In this document: one piece after another, positions 1-11,700 of the stretch
How the letters are laid out: every line of letters begins with the position of its first letter
Numbering within the stretch: position 1 is the stretch's first letter
Source of the DNA: Brachionus koreanus
Lineage: Eukaryota; Rotifera; Eurotatoria; Ploima; Brachionidae
Direction: 5' to 3'
DNA length: 32,047 bases
Assembly (NCBI GenBank): GCA_016987375.1
Contig: PJRA01000034.1
Location: 308,347-340,393 of the forward strand
Position numbers and translations under genes: made by a program
Notes under the pieces: generated by a model
The model's database searches: none
The model's input: only the letters and a program-made list of their open reading frames with translations
What the model was told of the DNA's origin: nothing

Positions 1-3000
1 GCCATTTGGTTTTATGTGAATATCAAGAGCATATTTTGAATAATAGACCAGTTTAAAATGATTCAATGAATATATGTTCAGCATAAAGCCACAGTTAGGT
101 GTTATGCGTTGATTGGACTCTTCTTTATTGAACTTTGATACTTCTTTGGTAAACTTTGGCACATTAGCCAATTTAGCAAGTGCAAATGTAGTCACACATG
201 TATTGTTAAGTGTTTGAACTAAATTTATGACAGACTTTGTCGAATAGAAGTATTTTTTTATTTCGTTTATAAACAAGTAGTGATAATTGATTACAGGCCA
301 ATCCACTGAGGCTTTATAGCTGTGCTCCCTTTCTACATCAAGAAAAATATCAAACATCTTTGAGTCTTTATTCCACTTAAATTTAATTACATAGTTAAAA
401 TTAGGACCGTAATTAATAACTAATGTTTTAAAATCGGCCTGTTTTATTCTTAGCTGTTGGTTCAAATCAGCATATTTTTCCAAAGCAGCATGACATTCAA
501 TTATGAGACCATATATGCGGCATATTGACATCCATTCAATTTTTACCATTTCATACAAATTATCCAAAGAGTTAACCTCAATACAAGTCGAGAATACTTG
601 CATTTTTTTGTCTGATCGGTTGATCAAAATGTTGTTGTTAAAAGTAAGCTCCATGATAAATTGAAATTTAGTCAAATTTGATTGACAATGTTTGAACATG
701 AGTGTAAATGTTTGATTTTGTAATGGCAAGCCTGAATTCAAATAGTCTTTGAATTGACGTTGTCTAATTGTTAAAGATACTAGCGAATTCCATAGATTTT
801 TGCTAATTGGATCAAGTTTTTTAAAGTCTTTGATTTCTTTGGGCAAAAACGAAGGCACACTAAGCAAATTTAGACATAGAATTGAGCATAAATTGGCACT
901 TTTTTGAATATTTTGGGTTATTATGTTGTGCTTATTGAACATTTTCATTAAGCTTAGAAAGGGTAGGAAGTTTTCAATGTAGTTAATCATTGTAATAAAG
1001 TCCGAAAGACAATTATCTTGTTGAATTGGTGCTAAATCTGTTTGTTCATCATATGCAAGTCGACGAAGTTTTTTCTGAAAAATTAAAAAAAAAATTTAAT
1101 TTTTTTTTCAAATACAATTTAGAAGTACTAGTATAAAGTGGATTCACATAATAAGTTTAAACCAAAATTAATTTTCCTACTTAACTAATGGAACTAAAGT
1201 GTTGAGGCTGGTGTTATTCAAAGCAGCATTCTAGGTCCAACTCTGTTTATACAATTTATTTCTTTCTTCAGCAATTATCTACCATCGAGCTCAGAAATTG
1301 AAAAATATTTCGATGACATATTAGGCTATTTAATTGGCAGAGCCAAAAGTAATCTACCACAAAAAATTATTAATGAAGTAGAAAAGTTGTGTACAGACAA
1401 CACATATTAATTAGACACAAAGAAATATAAAGTTGTCTTCACTCCCGGCACAGACGGCGACAAACCAATTAAACTTTTCCTTAAAGACGAAATCTTAGAA
1501 ACAGCCCATTCTATAGAAATTAATAACTAGCTCGACTGAAGTCAACAGTGGGAAAGAATCATCAAAAGACGAATATTGTCCCGTTTCTCATCAAACAGCT
1601 CAAACAACTTGGCTTCATATCTCATATTCTAGTTACTGTTTTCAAAAGCATATTTATTAGTCATCTTGATTATAAAAGTCTCGCTTAGATGAAGCTGTCC
1701 TGTGAAACAAAGGACATATTAAAAGGGTCAAGAACAGAATCATTAAAGAAAGGAACAAAAATAGGAATCAAAACACACATGAGAATATGTAAAACTGCAC
1801 TAAATACCATCAAAATAGACTCGACTTAAAGCCTTTTTCTAAAAATATATATAAAGTAATTCACAGACATAATACTGTAAAAATTGGTATATGTTACTAA
1901 TTGTGCCATTTATATTTTCAATAAACTTAACTAAACTAAGCTTAAAAACAATCTATTGAAACAGCTAAAATATTTCTAATAGAACAATTATGGTTTAGAG
2001 ACTTCTTCTGCAAGATTTGGCGACAAGATATCATACCAGACGACTGGTTAAAAGACCTCATAGTCAAGTTCCCTAAGAAAAGCAACAAAATGATTTGTAT
2101 CAATTGGCGAAGCATAACACTGCTACCAATACCTAGCAATGTGCTCTACAGCATCAGCATTGTAAGATTCAAGAACGCTTTGAATATTATACTTAAGGGA
2201 ATAGTAAGGAAGAATTAGACGAAAAAAAGGATGCATTGATTAGAAGAAAGGATGCTGTTTGGAACATCATAGAACAAAGTTGGGAATCGAATATAAACTT
2301 CATTGTCTTCAAGTTAAAGGCCTTTGATAACACACACAGAAAAACCTTATGGGCCATACTAAGATCTAATGTTACAGAAGATAATTAACTTTTTTAATTT
2401 GTTTTTATCTGACAGAAAAAGCCTGAATACCTTCCACACTGCTTGAAGCCTGTGCAGGATTCTAAGGATACACTAGCCTGGAGACATTGTCGAACCCTGA
2501 CCTATACAAAATAACAAATTCATTGTATGCATTAAGAATAATAGACTACGATGACTTGAATGAAAGAAAAAATGAAACCAAAGAGAGTAATTCAAGGTCG
2601 ATGCAAGGTAGGATGACCAGTATAAACATGAATGTTAACAATCACGAAAGAGCTCACCAAAACGATATATGACATATGGTAAATCAAGGATAAAGACAAA
2701 AGATCTACTTCAGTGGAAATCAAAAGAAATGAGCCTATGCTCCACATGGAGACAATTTATAAAATTAACAACAAAATTCAGAGTTAGTCTTAAAAATGAT
2801 CTAAGTGATTACAGCAGCAGATATTCTTCATATTAATGTAATTAGTTCCTTACTCTTCAGTATATTTATCAACGTTTTTCCTAGAAGAAATAAGACAAAA
2901 AATGAATACTCTCTTATTTTGGCAAAATGAAAATAATGTTAAATTGTTAAAATTTAAAATTTTACAATCTCAAGATTTTTCATGCCATATTATTGTAAAT

Positions 3001-6000
3001 TTTATTTTTGATTTTTTATAATTTTGAACATATTTTTTTTAATTTGTTAAAAATATTGCATAAAAAATCTAAAAATGTGAAAAAGTAAAAATGTAAAATT
3101 ATTTTCATTTAGACTTTTTTTTGCAGACGATCTAGCGATTACATTTTTTAATTTACAAGAAAACCGAATTTAGAAATCAAAATGAATAAATATATTTAGG
3201 CATATGCTAATTTTATATTTTTACTATAAAAGATTATTGTGCAGAATATTTATATTTGCTGTTTGTGCTAAAAAATTTTTCTTTTTTATTTTTGTAATTT
3301 CTACCAAATAATTGATTAATTGCCTTTTAAACCGATCTCATGATCTAGCTTATGCCTTAATCTAAGAAGAGTAAATAACCATAAACTTGTAAGAGAGATT
3401 TGCAAAAAAGGATAATATCGTTATCAATTTTTTACAAACAGAGTTGTTGAATCATGGAATAAACAACCAAAAGAAGCAATATCAGCAAGAACAATAAATG
3501 GTTTCAAGGCAATAATTGATAAAGAAATATTCAAGCATAACTCACAAGGACTGCAATAGCCTGGATGGCTAAGCGCATATTTGCGCTGGTATAAAGCACT
3601 ATACCGCAGTAACTACTACTACTACTACTATAAAATATTTAGGTGAATTTGAAAAATGAAAATTTCAGTTGAATAGTCACTTAGATTTTGTTGGACAAGA
3701 TTCACACGTTTTAATAAAAGAAGCAAATCGAGATTAAAAAAAATAAAAGAAAGTTTTGAGAAGTATAATTAAAACTGGTTAGATACACTGTCAAGCTAAG
3801 TGCTTACTTTTCAAACAGAATAATTAATAAACATTTTTTTTTTGCTTAAATATATATGACAAAAATCTTACATGATGATGCAGAGTAGATGTTTGAGCGG
3901 TGCGTTTAAAATGTGATAATGAAAGTAACTTCAAGAATGGCTTAGTTGAATCCAATTGACCATTGTATTTACACTTGCCAATGCTTAAAATGTAATAGCT
4001 AAAAGTTAAACTGGTCTCATCATCAAGCAAATCTAGATTGTCGTGCCAGTTTATTTCTTCTCTAGAGAGTCCAAGCTCTTCTCTCGATTTAATTGTAACC
4101 ATCTATTAGAACAAATAAATTTTTTTTATTTATTTTCTCTTTTAGTTTGTTTTATTTAAAAATAAAAATTACTATAAAAATTTTTTCTTGTTTTTTCAGC
4201 TCGACATAGAAGCGATTTTTTTCCAATTTATTGTATAAATTCATCAAATCGGCGTCAATAAACGAAGCTATGTGAATTTCGTCATAGCACTTAAATCCAT
4301 AGCTGCGAATAATTGTCTGACATCTTTTCAATAGAAGCCAAATTCTAAATTTAAATTCAAATTATGCTATGTCCAGTAAAATTAATCCACTAATACCTTA
4401 AGTTCAAAAGTAGCGAGTCGAGCTTTTTGCTATCAGAATTAAGACAATCTTCAATCGATTGTTTTAACTTTAAATCTATGAAAATTTTTTTTTTTTTCAA
4501 AATGTAAATATTATTTTTACTTAAGACAGAATGAGGAAGAATAACTTGAAAGTTTCCTTTGTAGTAGTCCACATTTATCCAAAAAGTTTCACTTTGAAAA
4601 CTAGAAATTCTAAATTGAACTTTAATTGCCGGTTTGTCCTCGAAAAGAGTCGACTTGCAGTAGGAAAATTGCTCTAAAAGAGCGACTATTTCCATGAGAC
4701 GCTTTTTGGATCGAAATTTTATAATTTGGTGAAGTATTTTCTCTATCAACAATTCACCGCTTCTGAATGTCAGATCGATATTTTTATGATCTCGCCAGTG
4801 AAGACTTGGGCTATGCACTGTCTGCAGAAAATCGCTATTTTCACCAACACAAACACTGAATGTAAAACCTTTGATAAAATTAATTTAATAAGAAAATTTT
4901 TTTATCTTTATTTATTCAAGCTTATTTTATATCTAACTCAATTGTGCTTTCAATTCTAATTGCATCAATTAATTTTAAAGACAAATGATAAAAAGAAAAA
5001 AAATTTCTATTGTTTGTCTGTGTCGAGCTAATGATCCTTCAAAACATATTATTTCTTTTTTTAATCTATAGTTTCTAAAAGCATCATTTATATTGCTGAT
5101 ATTGTGGATTATATTTAGGGATTAAAAAATCATAAAAAACGTAAATTAACACAAATTTTACCTAATGATTTTATTTGAAATGATAATGAAATTCTAAATT
5201 TCTTATTAAAAATTAATAAAAAAATTCTTATTTTTATCAATTTAAAAAAACACATGTTTATTTATTTAATTAAATTTTTCAGGTATGCGCATTGACAAAA
5301 TTAAAATTGAAAAAAAAAAAAAAAAAATCAAAATTCTTCGCGTCACAGTATATAAATAAATCGTGATTTTTTTTTTATAAAATCTATTTTAGATTTTTTT
5401 AAAAAATAAAATTTTTGTAAAAAATAATTTTTTTTTACTTTTATTCGTATAGTCAAGCCAGTACTCAACAGTGAACATTTTACATTTTTCATACTTGACA
5501 ATTTTGTAAAAGCGGCTTAAGCTGGCCAATGTACTCATTTGTTCGAACAAAACTTCTAGTTGTAGCGCTTGGACAAAAAAGTGCAAAGACTTGTAAATTT
5601 CAACAAAAGGCCGCTCGTTTTCGTTGAGCTTTTCTTGCAAATACTGGTGAATTTGATTAACTTGGAGATTATTGATCAGCACTTTATCTTAATACAACTT
5701 TTTTAATAAATGAGATCATTTATGGACAATTGTTAAAATTTTTTTTAATTACTCGGGTCTCGGGCATCTTTTACCAAAAAGTTTATTTTCAATAAGCGCC
5801 ATGGCAAATTGAAATTGTCACTTATCAATGTAAGCTTTATTTCGAACTCGTTATGCACTTCAAAATCAACAAAGCCATTTCCTATGCGAAAATTTTTGAA
5901 TTGGCTTGGCAGCTCGGACAAAGCAAGGCGACATTGAATTGTCCGATTTAGTGTCTTAACTGTTTTCTCTTTTTCGCTGTCTGTTATTTTCTCACTGGGC

Positions 6001-8457
6001 AATATTCGGTCCTTAATTTCATTTTAGTTTATTTTAAAAAAAAAAAGCAAAATTAATAGTTTTAAACCTATAGAAAAAAGTTATTAAAATTTTTTTATTT
6101 TTGTTTTTTTCCTAAATTCTCAATGTCCTGTTTATTTTATATTTTTGATTTTTTAATAAAATAAGGAAAAATAAAAAATATCAATCATCGAATGTTTAGT
6201 TTCTGTATCGCACCAAATATTCAATATGAATATTGCTTGTCTCTTCAAGTCTGACTTTTTTAGCAAGACTTTTTGAAGATTCTTCTCGATTGATAAATTA
6301 ATTTTAAAAAACTATTTTAACTAAATTAAATAAATAAAATTTATTTAAATACTTTTTTTTTTTTCTTAATCCCCTTATTTCAGGGACGTCAGTAAACTAT
6401 ATCCACAAAAATAATAAAAAATACCACAAATATAATAAACAAAAAAACAAATAAAAAATTATTTAACTTAAATTAAATTATTAATTACTTTACTAATTTA
6501 ATTTATTTTACCTAAATTAATGATTTTTACCTCAATATTAAAAAATTATCCATGTACTCATTAAAGTTAAGTCTAATTAAGTTTTAAGTTTTTTAAGCCT
6601 TATAATTTTATCTCTATAGCATTTTTATAAGTGATATATGGAAAAGAAATAAACCAAATTGCCAATACTCTCTTCTTTTTGCAGACGATTAGGCAACTTT
6701 TTATTTATAATAAGGAAGGTATTCTCGAAATTACGATAAATAGGTATTTACCTTAAAGAAGTTGAGAAATGGCTTTTCAACTGAAAAATGAAAGTTTCTG
6801 TTGAATAGTCATGTTACGATCTTTGAAAAAACAACAAAATCCAAAATCAACTTAGACTTTAAAATTTACAATAACAATTCAAATCGTGGTTCTTAGGTTG
6901 AAAAAGTTAAGTTCTTAGGCATTACGCTAGACTCAAAACTTAAATTTTGTTCAATGATAGATTACAAGTAATTTAAAATTCAACTGTCCGATCTATTTTG
7001 AATCTAAAATATGATACTCCCTCCAACATAATGAATCACGAGGCCTTTAAAATATTAAGGCTCTTTATGCAGTTATAAGTTAATTAGAAATATTGCATTT
7101 TGTTAACAAAACAGATTATGAATAAAAGTGTTTACCCAACAAAACCCAAAAAATTTTCTTTTGGCTAATTAATCCCCATTAAAGTCCATGAATATCTCTA
7201 CTAAAGGAACAAGCTTGGCAAAAGCGGATTATTACAATTTAAAGCACTATTTTAACAACGATAATAATTTCAATTAGTGTTGGGGGCTGGCATAAAGGCC
7301 ATGTGGCCGGCCAAAAAAAAATGGCCGAGACCGTGACCGGTAGTCTAAGCGGCCAAAAAACGGCCAGTCGATTTGAAGGCCTGTGACCGCGACTGGCCGG
7401 CCAAGCGACGGCCAGCTTGAAGACCGACCGTATATTGGCCGGCCAACTAAGCGGCCGACCGTGTTTAGACCGACCGGCCACTAAACGGTCTTAAAAAAAA
7501 ACTTAAGTAAACAAATTTAAAAAAAATTTATTGTCTAAATATTTAAATTTGTTGAAATTAGTTAAAGAAAATTTGTAAACAAGAAATTAAAATTGAAAAA
7601 ATTTGATCAATTTGAAATCTCTTTACTTAAGTTTTTTTTTCAAGACCATTTAGTGGCCGGCCGGTCTAAACACGGTCGGTCAAAAATCGGCCAGCCAATT
7701 CACGGTTCAAATTGGACGTTCAGATTGACCAGTCAACCTCCCGCTTGAATCCGGCCGTCGTTTGGCCGGCCAAAGTTGGCCGCTGCCCAACATTAATTTC
7801 AATTTAATTTTGAAATAATTTATTTAATGAATTTTTAATTTTGCTACCTTAATCATCAAGTATTATCAATTAATTTTCAAATATAATAAATATCACTTAA
7901 TAATCTAGTTATTCATAATTTAAAAAAAAATGAAAAATAAAAAAAAAATTTTACCTTGATGCATGAGGGTAGTCGAGGATATGTGCCCAAAGTGAGAACA
8001 TCAACCGAAGATAAAATTGAAAAACTCGGTAGACGAGCATTGACAAGTTTTACATTTGCCAAATGATACAAGTAATCTGCTGTGTTGACAAATATGAAAG
8101 ACTGCTGGTCCAAAAAAGACAAAATATTCTTCAAAATAAAATAGTCAAATTTAGACTAATTTAAAAAAAAGCACATTTTAAAGGACTTACTGATACGTTT
8201 ATGTGAGCAGTTTTAATGAACTTGACCAATGCATATATTCTCATGAATAGCTGTCTAGTGCGACACGCATAAGCAAGAATTTTTATCTTTTTCTCTGTAT
8301 TGGACATGTGCGGAAATGTTTCCATCATAATCATCAGCTGATGATAGGTTCGTTGAATGGCAGCTTGTAAAATGGAAGCCAACGACTCGTAATGCTCCTG
8401 ATTCGGATTGAAAAAGGGATTGGCAATTGCGTTTGACTCGGTTTCAAAACTTGTCAT
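1..8457 (-). CDS. MED14: Mediator complex subunit 14 (MED14), eight exons, C-terminus off the left edge
   Basis: MED14 is the architectural backbone subunit of Mediator, linking head, middle and tail in the nucleus. Exons read from the right: 8457-8191, 8128-7955, 6011-5753, 5687-5439, 4868-4397, 4344-4173, 4102-3872, 1074 to beyond 1. All junctions are GT/AG with matching phases, giving 966 residues to the edge. The N-terminus ([58 protein letters not shown]) follows the conserved MED14 N-terminal domain. Next come [14 protein letters not shown] and [17 protein letters not shown], the RM1-type region of the family. The last exon, with no stop over 358 codons, aligns with the middle of animal MED14. 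The ATG at 8457 has an in-frame TGA four codons upstream (TGA AAT TTA GAA ATG). Three introns are large: 1075-3871, 6012-7954 (both full of transposon relics) and 4869-5438 (AT-rich, nothing recognisable). Family identity is by recognition of conserved blocks, not a search. Confidence 0.93.
1201..1830 (+). mobile_element. LINE reverse-transcriptase relic in MED14 intron 7
   Basis: Plus-strand translation gives [13 protein letters not shown], matching the LINE block VPQGSxLGPLLF, then [11 protein letters not shown], the catalytic Y/F-x-DD box. [13 protein letters not shown] and a shorter LDxxLxW-like piece follow. Further right, [13 protein letters not shown] and [17 protein letters not shown] resemble the region after the RT domain. 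Stops and frameshifts make it a pseudogene. It lies antisense to MED14. It looks like a Jockey/CR1-type non-LTR element, but the clade is not certain. Confidence 0.6.
1960..2450 (+). mobile_element. Second LINE RT relic, different lineage
   Basis: Translation gives [20 protein letters not shown] and [16 protein letters not shown], the early RT blocks (IPxDWkxxxIvPi.KKg...NyRpItLL). An out-of-frame continuation reads [20 protein letters not shown] and [16 protein letters not shown], matching the block with the first catalytic Asp of LINE RTs. The wording differs from the neighbouring fragment, so this is probably another element, in the same orientation. Decayed, with frameshifts. Confidence 0.6.
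2870..3632 (+). mobile_element. LINE relic with 3' end and (ACT)n tail, split by a MITE
   Basis: EYSLIF at about 2903-2920 continues after a 194-bp insert as [10 protein letters not shown] at about 3117-3150, the YADD-type active-site motif of RT. From about 3425 the frame reads [17 protein letters not shown] then [13 protein letters not shown] to a stop at 3558, matching the C-terminal end of Jockey/CR1 LINE ORF2 (NRVVxxWNxLPxxVVxAxSxxxFKxxLD). A short 3' UTR ends in six ACT units (3612-3630), a typical microsatellite LINE tail. A further RT-like scrap with an RT thumb-region feel follows at 3640-3700. Confidence 0.65.
2921..3114. mobile_element. AT-rich hAT-like MITE, copy A
   Basis: A 194-bp inverted-repeat element. 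The left end starts GGCAAAATGAAAATAAT and the right end is its imperfect reverse complement. Flanks CTTATTTT (2913-2920) and TTTTTTTT (3115-3122) match at 6 of 8 positions, consistent with a decayed 8-bp target duplication. It has no coding capacity. It shares its termini with 11708-11888. Confidence 0.65.
6625..7110 (+). mobile_element. LINE RT relic in MED14 intron 2
   Basis: Translation gives YSLLFADD followed by a stop and ATFLF, then [17 protein letters not shown] and [17 protein letters not shown]. This is the order of catalytic box and thumb-region motifs in Jockey/CR1-type RTs. Nucleotide similarity to 2900-3180 (ATACTCTCTT...GCAGACGAT) and to 3650-3690 shows it is the same family as the relic in intron 7. 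Several stops. Confidence 0.62.
7275..7795. mobile_element. GC-rich palindromic hAT-like element with perfect 8-bp target duplication
   Basis: 521 bp bounded by the direct repeat ATTTCAAT (7267-7274 and 7796-7803). Termini are TAGTGTTGGG and the complement of TAATGTTGGG. The element is a large imperfect inverted repeat: the strongest arms are about 7457-7510 and 7627-7685, around an AT-rich loop. It contains at least five GGCCGGCC octamers and many GGCC cores, in sharp contrast to its surroundings. 8-bp duplications and such termini fit non-autonomous hAT elements. It sits in MED14 intron 2; the minus-strand ORF inside it is an artefact of GC-rich repeats. Confidence 0.82.
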
Positions 8458-8799
8458 TTCTAAATTTCAAAATTAATTTAGACCGGTACAAAAATTACAA
8501 CCATAAGTGTTTGAAAACCTAGGCAATTCAAAATAGAATAAATTGAATAGAATTAAATTTATTTGAACATCAAAAAATTTTTTTTTTTCTTCTAAGTTTT
8601 TTATAACTTAAATTATTTTTTTTTGAAAATTAAAAATAAACAAAATAATTTTATCATATTTTTTAATTATACAAGCAAAAAAAAAAAAAAGTTAAGAGAG
8701 ACAGAGAGAAGAAAAAAAAAAGATAAAACGAAAATAACATTAGTCTTAATAATGTACAATTGCTTAAATGGCGATTTGATAATATTCTAATTTTTAAAA
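8458..8799. other. PUF60-MED14 intergenic spacer
   Basis: These 342 bp separate the PUF60 stop codon from the MED14 start codon on the minus strand. They must hold the PUF60 3' UTR and the MED14 5' UTR and promoter. An oligo-A and GA-rich tract (8678-8729, pyrimidine-rich on the coding strand) lies in the presumed PUF60 3' UTR. A minus-strand AATAAA (8558-8563) is a possible distal polyadenylation signal. Just upstream of the MED14 ATG the minus strand reads TTTAG then AA then ATG, which could be a 3' splice site for a 5'-UTR intron or a trans-spliced leader; this is inference only. Confidence 0.6.
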
Positions 8800-11700
8800 T
8801 TATCCTGATAGATCTTTGGTCAAGAAAGCGGCCTCGTCATAAGTTTCAGCTTTAACTATACGGCCAGCAAAATAGCGTCCATTTAGAGCAGCAACGGCAT
8901 TCTCGGCCGACTTGGCATTGTTAAACTCGACAAATATTTTGACTAGGACTTGGGCATTTTCATCCTCGCTCTGTTTCTCTTGATAAATAACCACACGCTC
9001 AACTTCACCATATTTCTCACACTCTTCTGTTATTTCAACTTCTAGCTCTTCGTCTACATCCTCAGGACCGACCATGTTTCTCAAAATTAGTATCCTTGAA
9101 TCGGCCCGACGCTTCATTAGTTTTTGCATTAGAAGCATTCGTTGCTCTTTGCCTTTGACAACTAGCTCGCTCTGCTGTTCTAAAGTGGTTATGTTATCAT
9201 CAGGAGCGCTCGTTAGGCCCAATAGTTTTCTTTGATTCTCGGTAAGCTCGATATTTCCCAAGGGAGCTTCGACCTGACCCGGCGAACCTGGACTTGAAGA
9301 TGCCACTTTGACACTTTTGGTTTGATCTTGATTTGACGGTGTCAAAGGACTTGGAATTTTTTCGCTTGATGAAGATTTTTGTACACTTGCTGTCTGCAAA
9401 TTGCTCGATGAAGTCTTTGAACTTAAACTGCTTGATGAAACAGAGTTTACTATATTTGAACCGTTTGAATTGAATACACCCTTTAAGTTGAATTTTGTTT
9501 AAAATGGAATTTTTTTTTACCGCTGTCTATTAGTTACCAGGTCTTGCATTTGGGCGGCTAAGCCGGCGGTGACAGCTGCACTGGCCGACAATTGAGCTGG
9601 GGTAGGATTGGCTTGACTGGAAACGATGTCGGGAGGAGTGATGGCTTTGCCTACTCTGAGCAAATTTCCTCCCAAGTCGAACAAGTTCATGGACGAGATG
9701 GCGTCAAGTGCCGCTTGAAGCGACTCGAATTCAATAAATCCATATCCCCTTTATTTTTTGAAATTTTTATTAATAAATTTTTTGAACTAATTATTTTGAA
9801 ATTCATGAAATATAGGTCTTTACTATATAAGTTATTTTAATTCGAAAATATTGAAAATTTAAATGTCTTATTTGTCATAATATTTTTATTTTAGTTTAGT
9901 TAGGAAAAAAATTTTAGTTTTTTTTTTTTGATTTATCTAAGTCTAGTGTAAGCTGAGGACAGAAAAGACATAAAAATGTTCGTAGCTTTCATTTTAGCAA
10001 TAGTTATATAACAACTACTGATTGCAGATATAGTAATTTTATAAGGTTTTACTTAAGACAATTTCAACTTTATTCCAATCAACCTTTTAGAGCTAAGTCT
10101 GATTTCTAGTTTGACATACTAAACTGAGCCGTTCATTGTTTAAAATTTGCAGTGTTTTTCATTTTTTATTTTTTATCTGAATAAGCTTTTTTTCGGTACA
10201 CATCAAATAAAAGAAATTTGTCCATTTTTTTCTTCAATTGGAAACAAGAAAATTCATGTTTAAATTAGTAAATCTGATTACAGTAATAAAGCTTTATTTC
10301 ACACATCAATTAAGTATAATTAATGTGAACAATTCCTTTATTTATTTGAAAATTTATGAAACAAAAAATCTCTGTTTAACTCTCCTTGTCTAGTTTTATT
10401 GAAAACTAGGATTGTTTTGATTTCAGCATCTTTGTAATTCTAAAAGTTTAAATCATTATTATATGTTAAAATAAACACAATCGTATATGTCTAACTCTTT
10501 GATTATTTAATTAAAAAAAAATCGAAAAATGCAATGAGCAAACCTTTCTAGGTGTTGTATTTGATGACAAACTCAACTTTTCTTCACACTTGGAAAAAAT
10601 TACAGATACATGCTCGAAGCGGCTAAACATTATCAAAATATTATCCCATAAGTCATGGAAACTTAATCCCAAAGTCTTAGTTAACATTTATTTATCTCTT
10701 ATTCGCTCTATATTTGACTATTCGGCTATTCTCAGTCTCATTTTTCGACTCATTTTTCGTAAACCCGTCGACACGAGAATCTCTACTATTCATGAATTAG
10801 CGAAAGTCGGTTACATTCAAGACCGTTTTAAACAACTGACGCTGCGTTATATTCTAAAAGCACTCCAAAACAACAATCCAATAATAAAAAGCTCTTTCAT
10901 TGAATATACGAATTATTCAAATGGCAAAATTTTAAACCATAGTACATTATTTTGCCCAATCAAGAACAAAATAATCGATTTTCTTCAAGCGACTTCAAAA
11001 TAATTAGCAATCTTACTCGCAAATTTTAAACTATTTTACTCTTTATTTTTGTCATTTTTTTCTTTATTTTTAATTTTAAAAAATTTTAGCTGAAGACCGT
11101 AATGGTGAAACAGCTTTACCAAAAAAAAATGTCTAACTCTTTTTAACTGATTATTTAATTCGAAAAAAGTTAATGAAATTTGACTTATTGGTATTATCAA
11201 AAACAGTAAAGAAATGTAAAGTAGCAGATTTTTCAAACTTGATCCAAACAACAGTCTCTTACTAGATTTGGACAAATTCAAATGAAGTTGTAAGCAAGCA
11301 TTGATGGGCTAAAAAGGATCATTATCTCGAAGTCCATGTGACAAATACTAAATTTTATTAAGATAAGTCAAGTCGAAATTTTGCTACTGTTACATTTTTA
11401 TTTAAAAAAAAGACTTATCAGCAGCTCATGTAACTGGTGAAATATGTCAAGTGGAAGAGGAAAATGTGTTTAAAGTAAGAAGGGTACATGATTAGTAAAA
11501 AAATTTAATCTGTTAAAAATTTTCTTTTTATTTTTTTTAAATAAATGCTCAATTTTGAATAACATGTCACTAAAATAGAGTACTCTATTTTAAAGACATG
11601 TAAATCAATTCGGATAATTATGTTTTTTAACGATAAATTGAAATTTGTAGGAAACTAGTTGAAAAAAAAATCCACTAGATGAACAGTCTTTCAGATTGAT

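Noticed and set aside
3612..3630. (ACT)6 considered as a CRISPR-like or independent repeat array
   Set aside because: It directly follows a LINE 3' end and is best read as that element's tail.
7239..7481. Minus-strand 80-residue ORF rich in GRP and WP motifs
   Set aside because: It is created by GGCC-rich repeats of the palindromic element and has no family resemblance.
9519..9521. Alternative PUF60 donor CG/GTAAAA
   Set aside because: It would join the last exon out of frame and hit a stop; the donor at 9537 keeps the frame.
9592..9840. Plus-strand ORF starting MSWGRIGL
   Set aside because: Antisense of the PUF60 RRM2 exon running into intron.
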